A stretch of 64,000 nucleotides of DNA from Paenibacillus herberti (GCF_002233675.1 NZ_NMUQ01000001.1:2086063-2150062), one strand, 5' to 3'; shown: positions 33,656-44,176, counted from the first letter of the stretch. The notes: a model not told the origin generated them from the sequence alone. Numbers and translations: made by a program.

Positions 33656-36600
33656 ATGACTTCACCTGCGATTAATACCGAGCTTGCCTCGATGGCATTC
33701 GATCAATCGCCTTTCGGCATTGCTTTTGCAAACCCACAGAATGGAACGTGGCTAGGAATGAACGCCGCCTTCGGCGTCATGCTGGGGGATAGTGACGATC
33801 CGCTAGCCTTGCAGCTCCCACTTGAACAAGTCATCACGGAGCCCTCCGAATCGCTAGATCAGCTAGTGGAGCTGCTTCAGGCCCAGGCAACACTCCATCG
33901 CCGCATCGGCCTGAAACATGCCGAAGGTTTTATCCTTCAACTACGCGTCAGCTTGGCTCTAGTCGTTACAGCCGGAGAACAAGCTATTATGATTACGGCG
34001 GTCGAAACCGGGAAAATTGTGCTTGATCCCTCTTCCGAGGAAAACTTGAATGAGCTCATCATCAACAATACGAGGGATCTCATCTCCTATAGCACTCCGG
34101 AAGGGACCATTTTATATATAGCGCCTTCCATTACAGAAATATTAGGTTATGACACTAGTGAAATGCTGGGCCGCAACCGTCGCTTTTTCTACCACGTTGA
34201 AGAAGCGAATCAGATGGCGCAAAGCCGGATGTTCGACCCAGAGAATAGCTTTGTCAGGCGGGTTAGGCATAAGGACGGCCGCTTTATTTGGATGGAAACC
34301 TACTTCAAGGTGCTCACTTTAAGTGATGGACAACAGCGGGTGCTCACCTTTGCTCGTGATGTGACCGCACTGAAAAAATACGAGGAAATGCTGGCCTCCG
34401 TTCACCGGATTGCAAAAATCGGCGCTTGGGAATGGGATATTGCTTCAAATATCATTACCTTTTCCGAAGATGCCCGGCGAATGTATGGTTATATGCTGCC
34501 CTCCACTTCACCGGCATGCGATGAGCTGATCGATTCCCTCCAGTTGGAACCTGTTGTTTCCGAAGGGATGAAGCAGTTTCTGCGGCTCGGCGCACAAAAC
34601 AAACCTGATCATAAGTTCTGGGAATACAGCACGCGGCTGCCTGACGGGACTAACAAGTTTTTTGAAATACAATGTGAGTCCAAGCTTAATCATTATGGTG
34701 AAATTTATCAGTACATCGGTATTGTCCACGATGTTACCGAGCAGCGCGTGCTGCAGCAGAAGCTACAGGATAGAGAGCAGAGGTATAAATCCTTGTTCGA
34801 GCATAGCCCGCAAGCTGTATACTCGATGAATTTGCAAGGTGAGATCCTCACCGCTAACGCCAAGATTGAAAGTCTGACCGGGTATAGTGTGAAGGAACTG
34901 ACAGGGATGAACTGGAGCTCGCTTGTCGCAGCACAATTTGCAGACAAGTCCCTGTTACATTTTGGATTGGCCTGCCAAGGTGTCCCGCAATCGTATGATC
35001 TGAAGCTCCGTCATAGGAGCGGTTACGAGATCGAAGTCAATACGGCCAACATTCCAATTATCGTTGAACAAGAAGTTGTCGGCGTGTATGGAATTAGCAT
35101 GGATATTACGGATCACATGAGGTATTTGGAGCAAATTGAAAAGCTCAGCTACCAGTACACCCTTATCCTTAATTCGGTGTCTGAGGGAATCATGGGATTA
35201 GACGCGAAGGGTCGGTCAACGTTCATTAACCCGGCTGCCGCCTCGATGCTGGGCCTCTCGCCAACTGAATCCATCGGCGGTTCCTATCTCAATTATATTG
35301 ACCAAACTCGTTCGGACGGCACTCCCTATCGGCTGGAGGAGTCGCCTATTAATCAGGCGCTTCGAGACGGACGCTCCTACAGCAACAAAGAAGCCGTGCT
35401 TTGGCGCAAAGACGGTTCCAGCTTCCTGGCCGAATTCCACGTTACGCCGATATCGGACAGGGGTATGCATCAAGGGGCGGTAATCGTTTTCCAAGACATC
35501 ACAGATGAAAAAGAAATCATTCGCGCCAAGGAATCCGCTGAGGAGGCTGATCGCGCCAAGTCGGAATTCCTCGCTGTCATGAGCCATGAGCTTCGTACAC
35601 CGATGAACGGAATTATTGGCATGGCCGATCTTCTGGGCGACACGGAGCTGGACGAGGAACAGGTGAGTTATGCCGACACTATTATCCAGTGCAGCCAGTC
35701 CCTGCTGCGCCTGCTCAACGAAATTCTTGATTTAAGCAAAATAGAGGCCGGCAAAATGATCCTGGATAAGGAGAGCTTCTCCTTGTCCTCCCTTGCTTCC
35801 GATGTGCTTGAACTGTTTGGCATCGCTGCTTCACAGAAAGGACTAAACCTGGAACTTCAGCTGGACGAGCATCTGCCCACGATGGTTGTCGGAGATGCCG
35901 GCCGCATCCGCCAGGTGTTGGTCAATCTCGTCGGCAATGCCGTTAAATTCACCGAACAAGGGAGCGTAATTCTCCATATAAAACAGCTTGCCCGCGAGGA
36001 CTCATCTTGCATGCTGGAGTTGTCTGTGCGCGATACCGGAATCGGGATTTCGCTGGACAAGCAGGATCAGCTGTTCCAGTCCTTTTCCCAGCTGCATCCC
36101 GCTCTCAACCGCAAATATGGAGGCACAGGCCTCGGCCTGGCAATAAGCCGTAAACTAGTGGAGCTTATGGACGGCTCCATCAGCGTCGACAGCGCTCCTG
36201 ATCAAGGCTCAACTTTCAGCATTATGCTGAACCTTCCGTATGAAGCAGCTTCGGCTCCGCCGCCTCCTTCTCGGGAGGTAAACTTTGTTCCAGAGGCTGT
36301 TCAAAATTTATCCGCCCGGTTCAGCGGACTTCACGCTCTCGTCGTAGATGATAATCAAGTGAACCGGATGCTGCTTGCAACCTTGCTTGGCAAGATGGGC
36401 TGCGGTGTTGATCAGGCTTCCAACGGGTTGGAAGCCGTTGAACAGCTTGATAAAAAGCGATACGATATCGTCTTCATGGACTTGCAGATGCCGGTTATGG
36501 ACGGTTTACAGGCCAGCCGTGCGATCCACGCCCGTATTCCGGTAGAACGCCAGCCCGTTATCGTAGCGGTCACAGCCTTCGTTCGCCAGGCCGATCGAGA

Positions 36601-36718
36601 TAAATGCGCCGCCGCTGGAATGGAAGATTTCATCAGCAAGCCCGTGTTCGCCTCCGAGGTGACGCGGGTGCTCGGCAACCTGGTTTCTGGTGCATACGAT
36701 ACAGCGAGCGATAATTAA
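33656..36718 (+). CDS. Hybrid PAS sensor histidine kinase/response regulator
   Basis: A 1,020-residue soluble signalling protein with no membrane helix. About five PAS-type modules cover residues 1-620 (with clear ones at [47 protein letters not shown] and [19 protein letters not shown]). The HisKA H-box is [15 protein letters not shown] (His near residue 644), then HATPase boxes [16 protein letters not shown] and [10 protein letters not shown], and a receiver domain with acceptor Asp in [10 protein letters not shown] near 941 and KPV lysine. No output domain; a separate phosphotransfer step is implied. AAGGAGA lies 12 bases before ATG 33656. Divergent from hemE. The signal is unknown. Confidence 0.92.
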   Translation: MTSPAINTELASMAFDQSPFGIAFANPQNGTWLGMNAAFGVMLGDSDDPLALQLPLEQVITEPSESLDQLVELLQAQATLHRRIGLKHAEGFILQLRVSLALVVTAGEQAIMITAVETGKIVLDPSSEENLNELIINNTRDLISYSTPEGTILYIAPSITEILGYDTSEMLGRNRRFFYHVEEANQMAQSRMFDPENSFVRRVRHKDGRFIWMETYFKVLTLSDGQQRVLTFARDVTALKKYEEMLASVHRIAKIGAWEWDIASNIITFSEDARRMYGYMLPSTSPACDELIDSLQLEPVVSEGMKQFLRLGAQNKPDHKFWEYSTRLPDGTNKFFEIQCESKLNHYGEIYQYIGIVHDVTEQRVLQQKLQDREQRYKSLFEHSPQAVYSMNLQGEILTANAKIESLTGYSVKELTGMNWSSLVAAQFADKSLLHFGLACQGVPQSYDLKLRHRSGYEIEVNTANIPIIVEQEVVGVYGISMDITDHMRYLEQIEKLSYQYTLILNSVSEGIMGLDAKGRSTFINPAAASMLGLSPTESIGGSYLNYIDQTRSDGTPYRLEESPINQALRDGRSYSNKEAVLWRKDGSSFLAEFHVTPISDRGMHQGAVIVFQDITDEKEIIRAKESAEEADRAKSEFLAVMSHELRTPMNGIIGMADLLGDTELDEEQVSYADTIIQCSQSLLRLLNEILDLSKIEAGKMILDKESFSLSSLASDVLELFGIAASQKGLNLELQLDEHLPTMVVGDAGRIRQVLVNLVGNAVKFTEQGSVILHIKQLAREDSSCMLELSVRDTGIGISLDKQDQLFQSFSQLHPALNRKYGGTGLGLAISRKLVELMDGSISVDSAPDQGSTFSIMLNLPYEAASAPPPPSREVNFVPEAVQNLSARFSGLHALVVDDNQVNRMLLATLLGKMGCGVDQASNGLEAVEQLDKKRYDIVFMDLQMPVMDGLQASRAIHARIPVERQPVIVAVTAFVRQADRDKCAAAGMEDFISKPVFASEVTRVLGNLVSGAYDTASDN

Positions 36719-36763
36719 AAAAGCTTCGGCAAGCCCAGGTGGGCATGCCGAAGCTTTTTTCTT
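36717..36763 (+). terminator. Terminator after the hybrid kinase
   Basis: AAAAAAGCTTCGGC-AAGCCC-AGGTGGGCAT-GCCGAAGCTTTTTT, a strong stem overlapping the stop codon region. The A tract on the left makes it usable in both directions. Confidence 0.9.
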
Positions 36764-36880
36764 GTTCAGAGATAAAATTCGGTCTCAGTCAATGAATTGA
36801 ATCCCCGGTTCAATTGGAATCATAGTCCATGTAAGGCGAAGATAAAGGTTGTTATAGTTTGGATTAGGGTGATCAATGAC

Positions 36881-37210
36881 ATGGCTTACGACTACTCCGT
36901 GATCGGAAAAAGGATTCGCAAAGCTCGCGAGGACAAGGGACTGACCCAAGAGGCTTTGGCAGAGCAGCTTGATGTGTCCAATGCTTATATTAGCAAAATT
37001 GAGCGAGGCCGGACCCCGCTTAATCTGGATCGGCTTTCCGAGCTCTGCATCGTGCTAGAGGAAACGCCGGAATATTTGCTTAGCGGAGCTAACAGCTCGG
37101 CGCAGGATTTTTTGCGCAATGAGATTATTGAGATGCTGGAAGGCTGCTCGCCTGAAAAAATCCGCCTCATCTCCCAGGTTATCCGCCCGATTATCGAATA
37201 CAAGGATTGA
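36881..37210 (+). CDS. XRE family transcriptional regulator
   Basis: A 109-residue repressor-like protein. The Cro/CI-type helix-turn-helix occupies residues 8-63 (IGKRIRKAREDKGLTQEALAEQL, then VSNAYISKIERG and LNLDRLSELC). The C-terminal 40 residues are helical and likely give dimer contacts. ATG 36881 matches where the domain begins; a GTG 12 bases earlier with GGATTAGG in front is an alternative start. It is bounded by strong terminators on both sides, so it is a single-gene unit. Confidence 0.88.
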   Translation: MAYDYSVIGKRIRKAREDKGLTQEALAEQLDVSNAYISKIERGRTPLNLDRLSELCIVLEETPEYLLSGANSSAQDFLRNEIIEMLEGCSPEKIRLISQVIRPIIEYKD

Positions 37211-37219
37211 TTGTACAGC

Positions 37220-37263
37220 AAAAAGCATTCCACGGCAGATTCGACTGCCGGGAATGCTTTTTT
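37220..37263. terminator. Bidirectional terminator
   Basis: AAAAGCATTCC-ac-GGCAG-attcga-CTGCC-g-GGAATGCTTTT, T runs on both strands; ends the XRE gene and the convergent glycosidase gene. Confidence 0.9.
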
Positions 37264-37363
37264 GTTTGCCTTGCATCTACGTTGCCTGGCATCTACACTG
37301 TCTCGCCTCTCGGCTGACCGCATCTCGCAACAGGCGGCGGGCCGGAGACGGAACAGCTATTGG

Positions 37364-40300
37364 TTATTGAGCCTTCGCTGCGAACACTTCTACCTCGTCC
37401 GGACGGTAAATGCTAACCAGCTTGCCATCCTTGTCGGTTGCGAACAGAACGGAACGTTCCGCTTCCAACTGGAAGGAATAACGCGTGCCAGTTACAGGGT
37501 CCTTCACACTCACATCGGCATCAAGCGCATATTCGGAAACGAAGATGAATACGGCGCCGTCGCGGAACTGCAGCTTGCGGCCGTACACTCCCGCCAGTTC
37601 GCCGCCTCTCTCCCACTCCAGCTCAGGCAGAACCCCTGCCGTCTCCAGCGCACGGTCATAAACCGCTTCAAGAGGCATATAGCTCTCAGCCATCTCAAGC
37701 GGCAGCGGGCACCAGAGAAGACAACCTTCGCCAAGCTCAAATTGATGCAGTTGCGCTGCGGCGTTCGCAGGGCGACCATCCTCGTTAAGCAAAGCTTGTT
37801 TGCTCAAGCGGGCGATGCCTTCGCCAGCGAAACCAACGGATAACAGCTCTCCGTCCAGCTCAAGCGCCTCCTCGCGGCGTACATTGGCGAGAACCGACGG
37901 GCCGGTCAGTGCAGCCGCCCGGTCCGTACGATGCCAGTAGGCATCAAGGTTCAGCGGACCGGTAACAAGCAAGGTACCGCCCGTGGCGGACGCCCAATCC
38001 AGCAGCGCTTGCAGCGCCTCGTCGCTCAGCGCATGAGCCGATGGCACGGCAATAAGCTTCGGCGATTCGTAGGACCCATCCTTCAAGATGTCGAGCCCAT
38101 ACTCACTAAGCGAGCGGAAAGGTACATTCATCCGATGCGCAAGCGAACGTGTCATGCGTGAAGTGATCTCCTCCGCCGACGAACGGTTAGAGAAGTCGTT
38201 GCTATACGGATAAACAACGGCTACTTCCTCCAGCTTACGATCCTCGAACAGATGACCCGCTTCCTTGATGAAACGGCCGAAGTCATAGGACACGTCAGCC
38301 TCCGGCTTTTCGGTTCCATCTGCACGCAATGCCCCAATATGGGATTCATTGATGTTATGCATGTAGTAGTTGATGTTCCAGATCCACTGGATTGCCCCTG
38401 CGCCGCCAGTTGAGAAGGAATAAGCGTACTTGCGCTCAAGCATGGCATGCAGCTCTTCCTCGGTGCGTTTAGCGAAGCCATCCGGTGTTTCTACATACAT
38501 GATGCCTGTCTCTTGAATGACATTAGGCTTGTTTGGCGTTTTGGCGAAAATGCCGTCCAGTACGAGCTGATCATTTTTCCACCAGGAATGGACGGTCGTG
38601 TAATCGACAGCTTCCTCGTAGAAAAGCGGAGATGGACGCTGCGCCTGCAGTCCTTCGTCCTGACCAACGGTTACAAGCTGCTTCGGCTGAACGGCCTGGA
38701 GCGCGTCCCGAAGTTCAGCTGCCCAGCGGTTATGCATATCCTGCGAGAACAGCAGATAGTCCAGCCACTGGCCGCTGCGCTTCTCGGTCAGCTCCGTCGT
38801 TCTGAAGCCGATGTCCCCTTTGCGAGGTGGCTTGATGCTGCTGAATGTCGGCAAATCAAGCGGCGACATATTCCATGCCTCTTGCAGCTTGACAATGCTG
38901 CCATGACGCTGCTGCAGCCATTCCCGGTACGCAGCCAGCTCGAAACGGTCGCCGAGCGTGCTTGCCGCGCTCCACAGCTGCAATGGGTTGAACATTGTCG
39001 GCTCGTTGATCAAATCCCAGTGCACATGGGAGCTATGTTTATGACGGGTCGCAATCGCCGTCAGGAAGCGCTTCTGAGCTTCGACGCTGCGAGGGTCCAG
39101 GTAAGGGTTCTCCCCTTCCCATAGCTCTGGCGTAAACGCGAAGAAGTTGAACACAACCTCCAGCCCATGCCGCTTCGCCGTCAGGAAAATAGCGTCGACA
39201 GCGCGCATCATCTCTTCGCTTACATGTCCGTCTACGAAAGCCATTTTGCGCAGCGCGGTCCAAATGCCAGTCCGGATCATGTTGATGCCGGCTTTTGCCA
39301 TCTGAGCCATATCGCGATCCCATACCGCCGCATTTGGCAAATGCATGTATTTGCGCGCCACATCGCTCGTCATATAGGTCATGCCGACGATCGGCAACGG
39401 CTTACCGTCCTTCACGAAGTAATCACGGTTCACTTCGACCATGCTGCCCTCGCGAAGCAATTCCTCGTCACGTCCCCAGAAGCCCTGCACCAAACGGCGA
39501 ATTTCACCGCTGCTGACAGCGATCAGCTCAGCGTCAACGCGATAATAACCTGGCTCAGCCCCAATCGGCAGAGGCACACGCTCATAATCCGTCAGCTCGT
39601 GGGATCCAAGCGTTAGGCTACCCTCTGTCACAACAGCTTCTTCCGTGCCGTTGATGCGGCTTACTTTGTATGTCACTTGCCAGCTGCTATCACCATTCGC
39701 GTTGAGCCGCTGCCGCTGAAAAGTAAGCATCGGCTTCTCGCCGATCTCATAACAGGCATAGTTAGGCTTCAGCCACCACTCCGTTACGCCGCGAGCCGTG
39801 AATTCCGCCCAAGCGGCGAGCGCTTCCGCCCCTTTGCCGCCGTCCCAGAACGAGGCGCCTGCCTCGCGGTTAGCAAAAATCCAGCGACCGCCTGCGAAAT
39901 CTCCCTTTGTATTCTCAAGGAGAACGACAGGCGCGCAGCGCTCACGCTCATCCTTGTCGAGGCCGGTGAGCAGCGGGTAAAGATGCGCATCCATCGGTCC
40001 ACCGGAGCCATTTTCATGGGGATGGTCATGGGAGCGGGTCACATGCAGAGCCAGTCCGTACGTCGAAGCATTGTCGAAAAGCGGCTCCGTTCCAGCAAGC
40101 AGCGGAATCGCCGCGGACGCTTTCCATTCGGTTACTTTAGACGTATCAATACGCAGCGCTTCATGGATGCCGATCGCTTGGTGGTAGGCCGTCTGCTCGG
40201 CTTCCGGCTCCCAGCCGTTCGCGCCAAGCCCGACAGGAATGCGCAATGGGGTGCCACCAATAGTGACAAGGCCTCCTCCGCGTTTCAAATGCGCCATAAC

Positions 40301-40492
40301 AGCTGGCCAGGCTGCTTTTGGAAAATAAGGGCCGTGCAGCATGAGAAGCGAGTCCGGCTGTTCTTCATCAAGACGGCTTGCCAACTCTTCCGCCCCAGTT
40401 ATTCGGTTGGCTAACGGCAGAAGCTGTTGCTCAGCGGGACGCTGTCCCGGAAAAGGAAAGCTTGAATCATAAAAAGCAACCCATGTTTTCAT
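37364..40492 (-). CDS. Large glycoside hydrolase, clan-A TIM barrel (beta-galactosidase-like)
   Basis: A 1,042-residue protein with no signal peptide, so probably intracellular. Residues 1-130 resemble a ThuA/glutamine-amidotransferase-like fold (LLMLHGPYF, GGGLVTIGGTPL); an Ig-like stretch follows; the catalytic barrel spans about 340-740, with acid/base Glu in HWDLINEPT near residue 497 and nucleophile Glu in NVIQETGI near 660, the spacing of retaining clan GH-A enzymes. Residues about 760-900 look like the trimerisation-type domain of GH42 proteins (LLDWASATGGTLLVTGPLN). The exact family is uncertain. The divergent LacI gene at 40600 probably controls it. Confidence 0.75.
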   Translation of the reverse strand: MKTWVAFYDSSFPFPGQRPAEQQLLPLANRITGAEELASRLDEEQPDSLLMLHGPYFPKAAWPAVMAHLKRGGGLVTIGGTPLRIPVGLGANGWEPEAEQTAYHQAIGIHEALRIDTSKVTEWKASAAIPLLAGTEPLFDNASTYGLALHVTRSHDHPHENGSGGPMDAHLYPLLTGLDKDERERCAPVVLLENTKGDFAGGRWIFANREAGASFWDGGKGAEALAAWAEFTARGVTEWWLKPNYACYEIGEKPMLTFQRQRLNANGDSSWQVTYKVSRINGTEEAVVTEGSLTLGSHELTDYERVPLPIGAEPGYYRVDAELIAVSSGEIRRLVQGFWGRDEELLREGSMVEVNRDYFVKDGKPLPIVGMTYMTSDVARKYMHLPNAAVWDRDMAQMAKAGINMIRTGIWTALRKMAFVDGHVSEEMMRAVDAIFLTAKRHGLEVVFNFFAFTPELWEGENPYLDPRSVEAQKRFLTAIATRHKHSSHVHWDLINEPTMFNPLQLWSAASTLGDRFELAAYREWLQQRHGSIVKLQEAWNMSPLDLPTFSSIKPPRKGDIGFRTTELTEKRSGQWLDYLLFSQDMHNRWAAELRDALQAVQPKQLVTVGQDEGLQAQRPSPLFYEEAVDYTTVHSWWKNDQLVLDGIFAKTPNKPNVIQETGIMYVETPDGFAKRTEEELHAMLERKYAYSFSTGGAGAIQWIWNINYYMHNINESHIGALRADGTEKPEADVSYDFGRFIKEAGHLFEDRKLEEVAVVYPYSNDFSNRSSAEEITSRMTRSLAHRMNVPFRSLSEYGLDILKDGSYESPKLIAVPSAHALSDEALQALLDWASATGGTLLVTGPLNLDAYWHRTDRAAALTGPSVLANVRREEALELDGELLSVGFAGEGIARLSKQALLNEDGRPANAAAQLHQFELGEGCLLWCPLPLEMAESYMPLEAVYDRALETAGVLPELEWERGGELAGVYGRKLQFRDGAVFIFVSEYALDADVSVKDPVTGTRYSFQLEAERSVLFATDKDGKLVSIYRPDEVEVFAAKAQ

Positions 40493-40521
40493 ATCTAATC
40501 GTCCTCACTTATTAAAAATTT

Positions 40522-40552
40522 ACGCTTGCGTTCGGTTGTTAGGTTTGTTAGG
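40522..40552. promoter_or_regulatory. Possible LacI-type operator region
   Basis: In the 107-base region between the divergent glycosidase and LacI genes: a ten-base palindrome ACGC-TT-GCGT (40522-40531) and beside it a nine-base direct repeat, TTGTTAGGT TTGTTAGGC (40536-40553). Either could bind the neighbouring repressor. Confidence 0.35.
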
Positions 40553-40599
40553 CTAATTACAGCTGAAATTTAACCAAACTTTAGAGGGTGCAAAGGTCG

Positions 40600-41682
40600 A
40601 TGTCAAGAGGCGGAAAAGTAACGATGCAGCAGATTGCCGATCGGCTGCATGTGTCAAAATATACCGTATCGCAAGCGATGTCCGGAAAATCCGGCATTAG
40701 CGAGGCTACACGCCAACGTGTACTGGAAACAGCTCAAGCTATGGGTTATGAAGCACCGCCCACAAGGACGGAGCCTAGAGCGCTACCAACGAGGCTGGTT
40801 CATCCCGACTTGTTAACTCATTCAGGCGCCGGGAATGCCAATGCGGAGGGCGGTTTTATCGTCGTTTGGATGTCACGCGTCCACCAAGAGGAGAAAATGT
40901 ATTGGCAGCGGGTGCTCGGAGGTATTCAGGAGGGCTGCCGCCAGCGCGGCTGGGGCACCGTCGTGTTAGCTCCGATGGATGACGGCAAAACAGCCGATAT
41001 TTTGCCGCCTTACCTGGATCGCTCCCGCTGTGCCGGCGGACTTGCTGTCGGCTCCTTCCCGCTGCGACAGCTGACCGCTATGAAGAGAACGGCGTTGCCG
41101 GTCGTCCTAGTTGATCACCAGGAGCCATTTTCCGGCCTCGATAGTGTAGCTAACGATAATATTGCAGCAGCGCGAATGATTTGCGGCATGCTGCTGGACA
41201 AGGGTTGTCGCAGCTTTATTTTTGTTGGCAGCGATCGCTTCTCGGTTAGCTTCAGGGAACGGTGGCTCGGCTGCCGCTCCGCTCTGGAGCAAACATTCGC
41301 CCAGCGTCATGACGGTGCGCTGCGCCGCTGGAACATCCCCTACTCCCGGGAATGGGAAGAGTCTATGCTGAGCAGGTTGGAAAAAACAAGTGATGAAGAG
41401 CTGCCAGACGCCTTCCTTTGCGCTAATGACGATATCGCCATCCAATTGCTCAAAGCCTTACAGCAAAGAGGTGTGGCGGTTCCCGGCCGCTGTCGCGTCG
41501 CCGGCATCGATAATATCGAAGGCTCTAGCTGGACGAGGCCGCCACTCACTACGATGGACCTCGGCAAGGAAGTGCTAGGACAACGCGCCGTTGAGGCGCT
41601 TGAGCGGCGGATGCATATGCCGAGCGCATCTGTGGAGCGCGTCGGGCTCGTGCCAGAGCTCGTACTGCGCGGCAGCACATAG
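40600..41682 (+). CDS. LacI family transcriptional regulator
   Basis: A 360-residue repressor. The N-terminal helix-turn-helix is MQQIADRLHVSKYTVSQAMSGKSGISEATRQRV, with a hinge up to residue 60, then a periplasmic-binding-protein-like sugar sensor domain (VLGGIQEGCRQRGW, VVLVDHQEPFSGLDSVANDNIAAARM, AFLCANDDIAIQLLKAL, VAGIDNIEGS). Start ATG 40600 is preferred for the AAAGG just upstream; a GTG at 40588 is possible. It is transcribed away from the large glycosidase gene, which it likely represses. The effector sugar is unknown. Confidence 0.92.
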   Translation: MSRGGKVTMQQIADRLHVSKYTVSQAMSGKSGISEATRQRVLETAQAMGYEAPPTRTEPRALPTRLVHPDLLTHSGAGNANAEGGFIVVWMSRVHQEEKMYWQRVLGGIQEGCRQRGWGTVVLAPMDDGKTADILPPYLDRSRCAGGLAVGSFPLRQLTAMKRTALPVVLVDHQEPFSGLDSVANDNIAAARMICGMLLDKGCRSFIFVGSDRFSVSFRERWLGCRSALEQTFAQRHDGALRRWNIPYSREWEESMLSRLEKTSDEELPDAFLCANDDIAIQLLKALQQRGVAVPGRCRVAGIDNIEGSSWTRPPLTTMDLGKEVLGQRAVEALERRMHMPSASVERVGLVPELVLRGST

Positions 41683-41845
41683 AGCGTTCTGTTCAAACTA
41701 AGCATTAAACTGAACCTAAAAAAAAGAAACAGCGGCGGTCCAAGTCTCCAACATGGAGTCCGGGCTACCTCTGTTTTTTTATGCGCACAACTATAAGTAT
41801 CGTTTCATCTTTGGCAAACTAATATTCCCGCAACGCAGCCTTTCT

Positions 41846-42499
41846 TTAGGAGCGCACTCGCATGACGGCCAGCCCGTCATAGGCAGGCAGCAGTGTACCC
41901 ATCAACCGAGGGTTCTCGGCCAACTGCCGGTTGACCTCCCTCATCGCATCTAAAGTCGTTCCTATTCGTGCCGGATCAGCAACGCGGCCGCGCAGCAGCG
42001 TGTTGTCCGCTACGATTACTGCTCCCGGTTCGGCCAGCTCAAGCGCCGCCTCCAGGTAGCGGAGGTAATTTTTTTTGTCCGCATCGATGAAAAAGAAATC
42101 AAAACGCCGCCCATCCTGCTTCAGCTTCGCCAAGCTGTCAGACGCGTCTCCGATGAAATACTCCACCTGCGCGCCGAACCCGGCTGCAGTCAGATGCTCT
42201 TGAGCTGTATCGGCGTAATCCTGCAGCAGCTCAAGCGAGGTCAAACGCCCATCCGGCGTCATTCCGCGAGCCAGGCAAATGCCGCTGTAACCTCCCAGAG
42301 CGCCAATCTCCAGTACGCGGCTCGCTCCGCTCATGGAGACAAGCAGTGTGAGCAGCCGACCATAGGCGGTCGGTACGGAGATCTCCGGCATTCCTTTGCT
42401 GCGAATGCCATTAAGGGTACGCTGCAGGTCCGAATCCGGCGGAAACAGCGTTTCTATGTAGGCCTCCATCTCTTCTTGACCAAAAATCATTTCTTTCAT
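41846..42499 (-). CDS. O-methyltransferase (PF01596, class I SAM)
   Basis: A 217-residue metal-dependent O-methyltransferase of the catechol/caffeoyl-CoA type. Motif I is VLEIGALGGYSGICLA near residue 62; DFFFIDADKKNYLRYLE carries the metal-binding aspartates and VADNTLLRGRV the following DN pair. In Bacilli the close relative TrmR methylates tRNA wobble uridine; the sequence cannot settle whether this is that enzyme. Divergent from the rlmL-type gene. Confidence 0.85.
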   Translation of the reverse strand: MKEMIFGQEEMEAYIETLFPPDSDLQRTLNGIRSKGMPEISVPTAYGRLLTLLVSMSGASRVLEIGALGGYSGICLARGMTPDGRLTSLELLQDYADTAQEHLTAAGFGAQVEYFIGDASDSLAKLKQDGRRFDFFFIDADKKNYLRYLEAALELAEPGAVIVADNTLLRGRVADPARIGTTLDAMREVNRQLAENPRLMGTLLPAYDGLAVMRVRS

Positions 42500-42608
42500 C
42501 TGCGATCTCCTACCTTTCTCGTTGTACTTGTTCCGTATGATCGCCTATACTTGATTGTATGACGATAGGACAGGAGACACAAATGCTCCTGACCAGATAT
42601 GGAGTGAA

Positions 42609-43778
42609 ATGAACCAGATGCAACAGCTTGAACTTATTGCAACCTCCCCTATGGGGCTTGAAGCGATTGTCGCCAGGGAGCTTAAAGACCTTGGTTATAA
42701 TGACGTTAAAACCGAAAACGGACGTGTCACCTTCCGCGGTGGACTGGAAGATATTGCACGCACGAATTTGTGGCTCCGTACATCGGACCGAGTACTCGTG
42801 AAGATGGCTGAATTCCGCGCCGTCACCTTCGAAGAACTATTTGAAGGAACACGCGCCATCAACTGGCCGGACTGGATTCCGGATGACGGAGAATTCCCGG
42901 TTAACGGCCGCTCGCAAAAATCCCAGCTTTCCAGCGTACCTGCTTGCCAATCCATTGTCAAAAAAGCCGTCGTTGAACGGATGAAGGACGAGTATGGAAC
43001 GGAATGGTTCCGCGAGGATGGCGCACGTTATGTCATTGAGGTCAGTTTGATGAATGATATGGCGCTCATTACGCTCGATACGACCGGACCGAGCTTGCAT
43101 AAGCGCGGCTACCGTAAACTTGTGACGGAAGCTCCGATCAAGGAAACGATGGCAGCGGCGATGGTGCTGCTTAGCCGCTGGCGGCCAGACCGCCCGCTGT
43201 ACGATCCTTTTTGCGGCTCCGGCACGATCCCGATCGAGGCCGCAATGATCGGCTGGAACATCGCTCCGGGCATGCGCCGCGACTTCAACAGCAGCCACTG
43301 GGACATTATGGGCCAGAAACGCTGGGATCTCGCTCGCGAAGAAGCGATTGATTCCGTCAAGGACGATGTGAAGCTCGAAATTAGCGGCTCTGACATGGAC
43401 CCGGAAGCAATCGAAGTGGCCCAAGCTGCACTTAGCAAAGCCGGCTTCGCACGCGAGATCAAGCTGCACACAATGCCGATCGCCCGCGTTCAGCCTGAGG
43501 GCAGGTACGGCTGCATCATTACGAATCCGCCTTATGGAGAGCGGCTCGGCTCCGAAAAGGAAGCGGACAAGCTCATCCGTCAGCTCGGCTTCATCGGTGC
43601 GGTTAAGAAGGACTGGTCGGTGTTCGCCCTCAGTCCAGCCAAAACCTTCGAACAGAGTTATGGCCGTTCCGCGGACAAAAAGCGCAAGCTGTACAACGGG
43701 CGCATTGAATGCCAGATGTACCAGTATCTCGGACCATTGCCTCCGCGTCCACGCCTGGACTCGCAGCCTAAAGAATAA
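42609..43778 (+). CDS. rRNA large subunit methyltransferase, RlmL/YpsC type with THUMP domain
   Basis: A 389-residue RNA methyltransferase. The THUMP/ferredoxin-like RNA-binding part (residues 1-160) starts LELIATSPMGLEAIVARELKDLGY; the Rossmann domain has YDPFCGSGTIPIEAAMI (motif I), GSDMDPEAIEVAQ and the amino-methylating IITNPPYGERLG. NPPY indicates base N-methylation of adenine or guanine, in line with RlmL N2-guanine activity on 23S rRNA. TGGAGTGA lies six bases before ATG 42609; the ATG at 42555 lacks a good site. Confidence 0.9.
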   Translation: MNQMQQLELIATSPMGLEAIVARELKDLGYNDVKTENGRVTFRGGLEDIARTNLWLRTSDRVLVKMAEFRAVTFEELFEGTRAINWPDWIPDDGEFPVNGRSQKSQLSSVPACQSIVKKAVVERMKDEYGTEWFREDGARYVIEVSLMNDMALITLDTTGPSLHKRGYRKLVTEAPIKETMAAAMVLLSRWRPDRPLYDPFCGSGTIPIEAAMIGWNIAPGMRRDFNSSHWDIMGQKRWDLAREEAIDSVKDDVKLEISGSDMDPEAIEVAQAALSKAGFAREIKLHTMPIARVQPEGRYGCIITNPPYGERLGSEKEADKLIRQLGFIGAVKKDWSVFALSPAKTFEQSYGRSADKKRKLYNGRIECQMYQYLGPLPPRPRLDSQPKE

Positions 43779-43818
43779 CAGGTTGCCAGCTCAGTTAGCT
43801 AAATCAGCTCAACCCTAA

Positions 43819-43847
43819 AGATGCTGCGCCAACATAGCGCAGCATCT
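43819..43847. other. Perfect hairpin without T run
   Basis: AGATGCTGCGC-caacata-GCGCAGCATCT, 11 base pairs, 40 bases after the rlmL-type stop and before the next terminator. Possibly transcript-end protection. Confidence 0.6.
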
Positions 43848-43860
43848 CCACAACGAAATA

Positions 43861-43912
43861 AAACCGGCGTTGCCGGCGGGGAATCCCGCCGGCGGCAGCC
43901 GGTTTATTTTTT
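43861..43912. terminator. Bidirectional terminator, branched stem
   Basis: AAACCGGC...GCCGGTTT outer stem enclosing CCGGCGGG-gaat-CCCGCCGG; TTTATTTTTT on the plus strand and TTTTATTT on the minus strand. It overlaps the last codons of the DUF1450 gene. Confidence 0.85.
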
Positions 43913-44176
43913 GATAAACTTCTTAACCTTCTCCAGCACTTCGTCTTCAGTCGGCGCCGTTATATAACGGCCATTGATGAATACAAAAGCTCTCTTGGCG
44001 CAAGGTCCGCAGTACGACTTGCAGCCCACCTTGATATCGGCTTCCGGGTCAAGCTTCTGGAGCTTGGACAGCATCGTTTTGACCCGGGTGAAATTACATT
44101 TGTCGCAAATCCGAATATCGTTCAAGGCGAGCTCACATGTACCGCCTGGAGTGGCGGTCATTTCCTCAGTGATCAC
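43904..44176 (-). CDS. yuzB: DUF1450 (YuzB-like) protein with two Cys pairs
   Basis: A 90-residue protein with ICDKCNFTR (CxxC) near residue 24 and CKSYCGPCAKRAFVFINGRYI near 52. The arrangement resembles thioredoxin-like [2Fe-2S] or metal-binding proteins and the length fits YuzB. Starts at a GTG that overlaps the upstream gene's last 11 bases; ATG five codons later is an alternative. Cotranscribed with an IscA/HesB-like gene, so an iron-sulfur connection is plausible but unproven. Confidence 0.8.
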   Translation of the reverse strand: MITEEMTATPGGTCELALNDIRICDKCNFTRVKTMLSKLQKLDPEADIKVGCKSYCGPCAKRAFVFINGRYITAPTEDEVLEKVKKFIKK

